The notes under the pieces: generated by a model
What the model saw: the letters and a program-made list of their open reading frames with translations, nothing else
Databases searched by the model: none
Told to the model about the DNA's origin: nothing
Shown here: in pieces, positions 56,009 through 64,000 of the stretch
Numbering within the stretch: the stretch's first letter is position 1
Layout: each line of letters begins with the position of its first letter
DNA from: Sciurus carolinensis
Taxonomy: Eukaryota; Chordata; Mammalia; Rodentia; Sciuridae
Direction of reading: 5' to 3'
Assembly: GCF_902686445.1 (NCBI RefSeq)
Contig: NW_025920105.1
Coordinates: 1,067,120 to 1,131,119 of the forward strand
Length of the DNA stretch: 64,000 nucleotides
Program-made: the position numbers and the translations under genes

Positions 56009-58875
56009 CACAGAAATTCTTAATATGGTGACTAGATAGAAGACAAAAATACAGAGTTATTCTTTCTAGTCTCATTGGAAGACCCAAGTGTCAGGTGTCC
56101 ATGTTAGCAGTAAGAAGACCCAGGATAAAATAACGCAAAAGGACCATGGATGAGGGTATAGATAAATCCATAAGCCATCAAAGGAATCATGTACCAAGCT
56201 TCATCCATCACAAAAGTTCACATGGAGGAGAAGAAAACAAATATTATTAGCATTTCTAGACAGCATTAGAAGGCTATAGGTAAAAATGTTGAGTTTATCC
56301 CTGTAGCCTGTCCTTAAAATTGACTTTTCTTTATTGTCCTAGTATTAATATGAGAAACTGCCTTTGAATTTTAAAGAGATAATACCCATAAATGAATATT
56401 AAGCTTCAATATATTTTTTATTTAATTGTATCAATGTATATTTGTATGAGGCAGAACAGTGAAGAAAAACTAGTTGTGCCATTAGAAATTAAAATTTTCT
56501 CAAAAGTGAAGCTAATAAAAGCAATGTGGAATGGCATACAAGAGAACATGTTTAAACCAAATAAACTAAAATGTTTCTATACCTCCCACAAATTCATGGA
56601 ATAAAGGGTGCAATGAAAAATAATTCTTCAATAGTGATGTTGTCACATAATCACATTCTTTCATATGAAATGACCATGTGTCCTGCTTTGTCTCAGAGAG
56701 TCTCAGTCTATCCCTATTTTCCCAGATTATTGTTTGTAGAATCTTTTATCTCAGTGGGGTCTCATTGAGCATCATGAATAATTATGGTCATGAAATCCAT
56801 GAGGCATAAATTACATTTATTAAATATATACATACGGAACCTAGCAGAACTTGACAGAAAAAGGCACAGAGATGACTGTACCCAGGGGTATTCAAGTCAG
56901 AGATACAGAGGGGAGGGAAACTCATTTTCCCTTACTCTGGCCACTCACATGCTCAGCTAAAGAGGAAGGGGAAGCTCAATGGACAGACAAGATCACACTT
57001 GGAGACTGATTCATGCAGGTCATACTTATGTAGAGTAGAGTGTGCTAGACCCACAAATAGTTGACTTCTCTGTCATATGAGTAGAATTCCTGGGAGGCCC
57101 CTGAGATTCAGATGCCCAGAAGAGACCAATATTTGCCTGGCTATCTGGGCATGTTGGTCTAATCAATTCAGAGAAGACACAACCCCAAAACCTCAAAGTT
57201 ATGACCTGAGCCTAACTGTAGCAACTGGAACATCCCCTTTAGAACTTTGTAACACCTCTGCCCTGTGAGTGCATCAATTTTGTGTGTCAAGACAAAATTG
57301 TCATTGAGGGCACTTCCCAGTTCATCCTACCTTATACTGGTCAGAAGGAAAGATGAGCTCTTCCAAACAATGTCAATTCCAGGTCATTTTAGCTGGCAGA
57401 TTGGTGAGTAACTTGGAAAGAAGAAAGGTTTAAGATTCCTGGTGCTTACTCTAAGGAGTACAGAGACCAGGAAGAAAGGTAAAGAAGAGCAATCTGGAGT
57501 GGCACTGTTCATCTATCCCTGTCAACATTGTGGATCAAATGTTTTGTTAATAATTTTCCATTCCCTGTCACAACCAGCATGACCAAACTCTCCAGACTGG
57601 CAAAGGACAAAGGGGGATTGAAAAATGAAGATTCATAAAGATTTTGAAGATTAAGCTGGAATCAGGTGAAGCTTTGCCCTCTGATGGAGATGTAGATCTA
57701 AAGAGTTATGCTGGCAATCTTTATTTATATGTCTCATTATCTGGTTCAATACTTCACAAAATTATTCTTTGTATTCTGCAAAGTTACAGAAACTAGGACA
57801 TCTATGTTGTTTTTCTGCAGTTGCAATACACAGTTGCAAAGTGCAATGTTAGGAGCTTTGTGTAGTTCTCAACAAAGTTCATTTTTTAAAGCTACTCTGA
57901 AGTTGGTAGGAACCTGGAAAGCGAAGCTCTTGAAACATTGTGGTTTTCTAGCATAAGAATTTCTACCTTCCCAGGAGCTGTGTGCCTGAGATCAAGGTCA
58001 GAGCTGATAGGACTCTTGCAGAGCTTCCTCAAACAGGGCATTGCCAGAGCAGCTGAGCATCCTGTGCCCTTACACAGAAACATTCCCAGGCACCAGGCAT
58101 GCCACAGTCATGAGGTCATCAGAAACCCCTGATCTCAGTAACTGCTCTCCCTTCCTCTGTCACCACTCTCTACAATCCCCTTTTTGGGAATTCCTATTTC
58201 TTTTTACTCATTTTAAATGTTTGCTGTTGTTCTTTATTCACTATTTTAAGGTTTAGATACTTAGTTCATTTTGGATTGGAATTTTGTTTTTCTTTTGCTA
58301 TTCTCTTTTTCCTTTCTTCTCCCTCTAATAGCCAAATTCTCTTATTATGCCTCTATTTACTGTTTGTTTTATTTTTTATCTTTCTTCTGTATATGTGCCA
58401 GTTGCTACATCACTACTGATTTTGTTCTCTTCACATTGTAAACATTCTAAACTTTTTGTTACCTTCATAATCCATTTCCTTTTATTTCAATGAACTGCAT
58501 TTTTACAATCTTTCAGAACTATTTAATTCCCATCCCACCTTTCACATTGCTTCAGTTATCAGTACTGTGGATGGTGTAGTTGACACCTGATGTTTAACAC
58601 CATGTGAAGTTCATAATTATTTATTGTTGCTGCTGTCAATTGCTGATCATCACCTTTTCTTTTTTTTTTTTGATTCTGTTGTAAATGTCATAGCAGTCAC
58701 CAGGTATTCCTTTTGATGCTATTATTATTTGTTACTCTTGTTTATTATTTGTTACTTTTGTTTGCTTCCCCCTTTGTCTGAGGTTCTGGGAATCTGTGGT
58801 ATACTAAAAGATAACAGGGAAAAAACTCTGTTTCTTTGCTATGAACATGAAACAACCAAGAGTCAACACCACTTA
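56009..58875. other. Unassigned region
   Basis: About 2.9 kb without a recognisable gene. Several frames of 60-82 codons (for example 57,708-57,956) have no known domain. The part 56,800-57,300 may be an old LTR (ttaaatatatac start, G+C-richer core) but I cannot support boundaries. Confidence 0.4.
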
Positions 58876-59499
58876 CTTCACACACAAACTAATTTTAACA
58901 ATATTTCAGTATGATGAGCAGGAAAAGTAAAACCTCAAATATGTGACCAGTCCTCAAGAACAAAGGGCTATTAAGTGGTCCTCAGGTCCCACAGAGGGAC
59001 ATCTGCTGTTACAGCAAAACCAGAAAGAATTAGCACAAGATTGTGGACACCACATGTATGACACCACCCAATTTTGGTTACCACCAAACCTGTTTAGAAA
59101 CACAATTGCTAATTCTAGAAATACCAATGCAGAAGGTTTACTACATATATCCCATTGTATAAAAGCAACTATGTGAACCACAAGGACCCCAGTCTTGTGA
59201 GACCTACAGGGAAAGTGCAATTTTTAAACTCTGACATAATACAAAAGGTATCAAAGTATACTAATCATAATTAAATTATATAGAGAAATAATACTCCAAA
59301 ACCCACTTGGAAATATATTGAAAACCTCACTGCAACCTGGTATCACACAACATTTTTCCAAGAGAGAAGACTGCCCTATAAATGCCCACACATGGGTGGA
59401 AAGGAAATCTATTCCAACAGATAGATGCACACCTGTAAAATATATAAAACATGACACTTTCTGAATCTTATAAATTAACATCAACTAACTTCAGAGATA

Positions 59500-60160
59500 A
59501 GGAGGTGGATAAAATGTCAGGTAAAGAAATCAACAATATGCATAAATCCCTTAAAAAGAATTCAAAATATTGATTAGAAAAGTGAACAATGACTTGAAAG
59601 AGAGCAAAGAAAAACAACAAAATGAAGTAAAGACTTCAGTGCAGAACATACATGTGAAATTCAATGAAGAGATAGATATACTGAAAAAGAACAGAACAGA
59701 GTTCTTGGAATTGATAGCCACAATAAATCAAATAAAATGTTTACACGAATGTCTCTTTAATAGAGTAGTTCATGAAGAAGAAAAAACCTCATATTTGGAA
59801 GACAAAATAATTGCCCTGAGGGCTGAGGATATAGCTCAGTTGGTAGAGTGCTTGCCTTGCAAACATAAGGCCCTGGATTCAATGCCAGCACTGCAAAAAC
59901 AAAAAACAAACAAAAGAAAACAAAACAACAAAAAAAAAACTTTTCTCAGAACTCAGACAGCATTAATGAAAAGAAAATATGTGACCACAACCAAAATGTT
60001 TAAGAACTTGGAGACAACATAAATAGGACAAATTTAAGATTCATTGGAACTAAGTATGGTTTTGAGATGCAGGACAATCATATTGATAATCTGTTCAGGC
60101 AAATAATAACAGAAAAAAATTCAAAAACTGTGGGAATAGATGGACATTAAGATACAAAAA
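59500..60160 (+). mobile_element. L1 ORF1 coiled-coil remnant, split by an ID element
   Basis: The frame from 59,570 gives a Lys/Glu/Asn-rich helical protein with 'HVKFNEEIDILKKN' and 'TINQIK', closely like the coiled-coil part of the L1 ORF1 at 62,830-62,945 in this window. ORF1 protein is the RNA-binding trimer of L1. The ID insertion at 59,818 interrupts it, and similar sequence resumes at about 59,945. Confidence 0.75.
59818..59938 (+). repeat. ID SINE inserted in L1 ORF1 remnant
   Basis: 'gggctgaggatatagctcag' to 'gattcaatgccagcactgc' followed by an A-rich tail interrupted by C. Confidence 0.92.
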
Positions 60161-60164
60161 GCTG

Positions 60165-60292
60165 GGGCTGAAGTTGTGACTTAGTGGTACAGCACTTGCC
60201 TAGCACATGTAAGGCACCTTGTTTGATCCCTGAGCACCACATAAAAACAAATAAAATAAAGGTATGTCCATCTACAACTAAAAAGTAAAATT
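60165..60292 (+). repeat. ID SINE with sciurid-type tail
   Basis: 'ggggctgaagttgtgacttagtggtacag' to 'tgatccctgagcaccacataaa' and the tail 'aataaaggtatgtccatctac'. Confidence 0.88.
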
Positions 60293-60319
60293 AAAAATGA
60301 TATAGAATGCTATTACATC

Positions 60320-60530
60320 AGGGCCCAGTGTGCACAACTGTAATCTCAGTGAATTGGGAACCTAAGACAGTAGGAGTGGAAGTTCAAAGTCAGCCTCAAT
60401 CACTTAGGGAAGCCCTAATCACTCAGGGAGACACTGTCTCTAAATAAAATATAACAAAAGACTGGGGATGTAGTTCAGTGTTTAGGCACCCCTGGGTTCA
60501 ATTCCTGATGACAGAAACAGAAAAAAAAAA
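60320..60530 (+). repeat. B1-ID dimer SINE
   Basis: B1 unit ('aactgtaatctcagtgaattggg', 'gagacactgtctctaaataa') joined to ID unit ('gactggggatgtagttcagtg', 'cctgggttcaattcctgatg') with a terminal A-run. A repeated 'cacttaggga/cactcaggga' lengthens the B1 part. Confidence 0.85.
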
Positions 60531-61018
60531 TGAATGCTATCAGAAGTCCAAGTGGGCAAGATAAATAAAAGTAACTTCTCTACAACACTCTAAATCCAAG
60601 TACCCTGAAAGAAAATAACTGCCAAGCACTTGATTAAAGACTCAGATAGACTGAAGTACAATAGTACTGAATAATTTCAACACTTCTCACCAAGGAATAG
60701 GACACCTCAACATAAACTCAGTAAAGACTCTTCAGACCTAAAAACATAATTTGATGGACTTAACATATGTGGAATATTTTATTCACTTTCTTAATTGCTC
60801 CTGAAAACTTCTCCAAAATGGACCATAGTCTGGGCCAGAGAGAAACTTCAGAAATATTATTTTTTACAAAAAGCAATACAATTTATTGCATCTTATCTAC
60901 TCACACTGGAATGAAGTTAGAAATTTACAGGAAAAAAATGAAAAAAAAAAAATCACCCCTACAGAAACTGTATAAAAAATGGAGAATGAAAATTGCATTT
61001 CAAAAATTGTTCAAATTA
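60531..61018. other. Unassigned region, possibly old L1
   Basis: A-rich on the plus strand with a 95-codon frame (60,767-61,054) of no certain identity. It may be internal L1 ORF2 sequence. Confidence 0.4.
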
Positions 61019-61650
61019 ATTATACATGATGAAATGCATTTTGACACATCATAGAGTATAATTTCTCATTCTTCTGGTTGTACATGATGTAGAGTTACAC
61101 CAATCATGGAATCACATAAGCACATAGGGTCAGAATGTCTGATTCATTTTACTGTCATTCCTACCCCCATACCACTTCCCCATATTTTGTTCCCTTCTGT
61201 CTAATCCAAAGTACCCCTATTCTTTCCAAGCCCCACTCCCTTAATATGAATCTGCATCTGGAAATCAGAGAAATTATTTGGATTTTGTCCTTTGAGATCG
61301 ACTTATTTTGTTTATCATTATATTCTCCTGGTTCATTCATTTACTGAAAATGTCACAATTCCATTATTTTCTAAGACTAAGTAATATTCCATTCTGTATA
61401 TATATCACAATTTCTTCATCCATTCATTTATTGAAGGACATCTAAATTGGTTCCAGGGTTTAGCTATCCTGAATTGAGCTGCTATAAACATTGATGTGGC
61501 AGCATCATTGTAGTATGCTGATTTTAAGTTCTTCAGGTATAAACTGAGGAGTGGAATAACTGGGTCAAATGGTGGTTCCATTTGAAGTTTTCTGAGGAAT
61601 CTTCATACAACTTTCCATAGTAGTTTTACCAATTTGAACAATGCCATTTT
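61019..61650 (-). mobile_element. L1 fragment: ORF2 end and 3' UTR
   Basis: Its reverse complement matches the ORF2 end at 7,990-8,300: 'actaagtaatattccattctg' is the complement of the 'MEYYSA' coding stretch, and 'aataactgggtcaaatggtggttcc' that of the 'PPFDPAI' region. It is 5' truncated near 61,650. Confidence 0.88.
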
Positions 61651-61859
61651 GAATGAGGAAGGGATGATGGAAGAAAGTAGGGGAAAAATTAAAAATTCTT
61701 AGAATCAAATGAGAATAGTGATAAAGTACATCAGCACCTATGAGAAACTATGAGGGTCTTTCTAAGATGGAAAATTATAGCTTTGAGTGCCTACAAAAGA
61801 AAATCAGAAAGATTCCAAATAAAGAATCTAATCATGAATTTGAAGGCTCTTGTTAAAGA

Positions 61860-62620
61860 AGAACAAACCAGGCAGTCATGGAGCGAATTGGCGGGTGAGC
61901 CAGTCCACCTACATGGTGGAGATAGGTGGTGGGCAGCTATCCCACCAAGCCAGCAGGCCAAGGACAGATGTCATAACTGAGCAACTCTGCCTGACCCCTG
62001 CACCTAGTTTGGTGCCATCAGTGGTTGGTCACAGTCATGCAGCAAGCTGGCAGGTTAGTCAGACCACTTGCATTGCAGAGGTAGCAGACAGGCACCCACT
62101 TGCCTGCCTTGCAGAGCTGGTGGGTGGGTACACAACCAGCCCAACCACCAGGCCAAACACAGATGCCATCACTGAACAACCCCACCTGACCAACATGCTG
62201 AGGTTTGTCTCCATCATGGAATTAGCCAGAGGCATCTTTATAGGCTGGTGCAGGCATTTTGAATTACTCCTGAGGGCATGGCCATCATCATTGCAAGAGC
62301 AACTCCCTTCCTGAGACAACTACAGGAGGCTAGAGGACCTTTGACAAGACCCAGGAGCCAAGAAGAGGAGGTATTGAGAGACTCAGGACCAATTCAGAGC
62401 CACCAGGGAATATACCCCACCTGAAGGGCACCACCCCTAGAAGGCCAGATTCCTAGTAGAGCACTGCATTATTAAGTTTCTCCAAGACTACTGAAAGCTA
62501 AGAGGTGAGCTATTGGAAATCTTCAGAGACAATATTAGGCAATAGAGGAAATCTGCAATATCCCAGAGTTTCACTATTAGAGGGGTAGATACCTGAACAA
62601 TATTAGAAAACAAGGGAAGG
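61860..62620 (+). mobile_element. L1 5' UTR with two monomer-like repeats
   Basis: Two related G+C-richer units lie in tandem: 'gatgtcataactgagcaac' at about 61,968 and 'gatgccatcactgaacaac' at about 62,162, a period near 195 bases, each with 'gctggcgggt'-like starts. They precede ORF1 at the usual distance. This is the promoter end of L1, so the element was not 5' truncated on insertion. Confidence 0.7.
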
Positions 62621-62622
62621 AA

Positions 62623-63636
62623 ATGTCCCAAATAAACCTAGATGGTATAGCAATAAAATCCAATGACAGCATGGCAGAAGAAATGTTTGAAAGGGAGTTC
62701 AGAATGTACATAATTAAAACAATCAGGGAAGCAAACAAGGAGATGAAAGAGCAAATGCAGACATTGAAGGATGAGATGAAAGGGCAAATGCAGGCACTGA
62801 ATGATCACACCAATTGACAGTTAAAAAAGCAAATACAGGAAGTAAAAGATAATTTCAATAAAGAGTTAGATATATTGAAAAAAAATCAGAAATCCTTGAA
62901 ATGAAGAAAACAATAAACCAAATTAAAAACTCCATATAAAGCATAACCAATAGGATAGAACACCTGAGACAGAACGTCAGATATTGAAGACAAAATATTT
63001 AATATTGAAAACAAAGTTGACCAGAGAAGATGGTAAGAAATCATGAACAGAATCTACAAGAACTATGGAATATCATGAAAAGACCAAATTTAAGAATTAT
63101 CCGGATTGAGGAAGGCTTAGAGAAACAAACCAAAGGAATGAACAATCTATTCAATGAAATAATATCAGAAAATTTCCCAAATCTGAAGAATAAAATGGAA
63201 AATGAAGTACAAGAGGCTTATAGGACTCCAAATACACAAAAATACAATAGACCCACACCAAGGCCCATTATAATGAAAATACCTAACATACAAAATAAAG
63301 ACAGAATTTTAAAGACTGCGAGAGAAAATAATCAAACTACATTCACAGGGAAACCAATATAGATATCAACAGATTTTTCAATCCAGACCCTAAAAGCTAG
63401 AAGGGCCTGGAACAACATTTTTCAAGCTCTGAAAGAAAATGGATACCAACCAAGAATCTTTAACAGCAAAACTTACTTTCAGATTTGATGATGAAATAAA
63501 ATCATTCCATGATAAACAAAAGCTAAAAGAATTTACAAAAAGAAAACCAGCATTACAGAACATTCTCAGCAAAATATTCCATGAGGAAGAGATGAAAAAC
63601 AATGATGTAAATCAGCAAAGGGAGGAACTACCCTAA
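62623..63636 (+). pseudogene. L1 ORF1 (RNA-binding protein), frameshifted
   Basis: Segments in order: N-terminal part from the ATG at 62,623; coiled coil to about 62,990; RNA-recognition region from 63,030; then 'RPTPRPIIMKIPNIQNKDRI' near 63,248-63,307 and the C-terminal domain 'LKARRAWNNIFQALKENG' near 63,390-63,443. The end is 'FHDKQKLKEFTKRKPALQNI' to the stop at 63,634-63,636. Stops at 62,816 and 63,359 and at least two frame changes break it. ORF1p coats L1 RNA as trimers in the cytoplasm. Confidence 0.88.
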
Positions 63637-63693
63637 AGGAACAACCAAATAAAGAAGAAATCAAGTCGTGTCAAAATAAAAAAACTGAGCCAA

Positions 63694-64000
63694 ATGACCA
63701 GGAATACAAATAATATCTCAATAATAACCCTGAATGTTAATGGCCTGAACTCATCAATCAAAAGACATAACCTGGCAGAATGGATTAAAAAGAAAAATCC
63801 AACAATTTGCTGTCTGCAAGAGACTCAATTCATAGAAAGAGTACCCACAGACTAAAGGTGAAAGGATGGGGAAAAACACACCATGGACATGGACACAGCA
63901 ACAAAGCTGAAGTATCCATCCTCATATCAGATAATGTGTACTTCAAGCCAAATTAGTAAGAAGGGATAAAGAAGGACATTTCATACTGCTTAAGGGAAGC
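63694..64000 (+). pseudogene. Start of L1 ORF2 (endonuclease), cut by window end
   Basis: From the ATG at 63,694 the frame reads 'ITLNVNGLNSSIKRHNLAEW' and 'NPTICCLQETQF', the first motifs of the L1 apurinic-type endonuclease that nicks target DNA. A stop follows at about 63,853, and the frame is broken beyond. The remainder lies outside the window. Confidence 0.88.

Overview
The window looks like a non-coding, repeat-rich stretch of a rodent genome, most likely a squirrel or close relative. The main clue is the short repeats: ID elements derived from tRNA, dimers of a 7SL-derived B1 unit fused to an ID unit, and ID copies with a sciurid-type tail, all beside rodent-type L1 elements. I find no intact host protein-coding gene. 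The 5 kb from 2.9 to 5.5 kb, and several AT-rich spacers, remain unassigned.

Layout: 1-2,897 is an antisense, decayed ribosomal DNA segment (end of ITS2, 5.8S, ITS1, and 18S lacking its 5' end), followed by GC-rich sequence to about 7 kb. At 7.3-8.9 kb are two L1 fragments. From 8,878 to 22,796 lies an old plus-strand class II (betaretrovirus-like) provirus with recognisable gag zinc knuckles, dUTPase, protease, RT, RNase H and integrase remnants. A minus-strand class I-like provirus (A, 13,850-21,305) is inserted in its integrase, with 541/539 bp LTRs, a 4 bp target duplication (attg) and a primer site matching tRNA-Thr. At 23.8-26.1 kb is a processed PCGF2 pseudogene. From 32,788 to 39,545 is a second minus-strand provirus (B) with 792 bp LTRs that differ at about one base by eye, a 4 bp target duplication (gttt) and a primer site matching tRNA-Gln.

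The most striking result is that A and B have unrelated LTRs, primer sites and leaders but share a 3.5 kb non-coding body. B also carries an internal remnant of an A-type LTR next to its own 3' LTR, so B appears to be a mosaic made by LTR/leader replacement on an A-type element. It moved recently although it has no recognisable gag, pol or env, so it probably depends on proteins from another element.

From 40 to 64 kb the window holds old L1 tails, a diverged pair of CCAAT-rich LTR-like units, an antisense 28S rRNA fragment whose two halves are in permuted order (50,561-51,171) directly beside a solo LTR, many ID/B1-dID SINEs, and at the right edge a damaged full-length-type L1 with 5' UTR monomers, ORF1 and the start of ORF2. 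Nothing here forms a working pathway; the parts relate by insertion, nesting and recombination.
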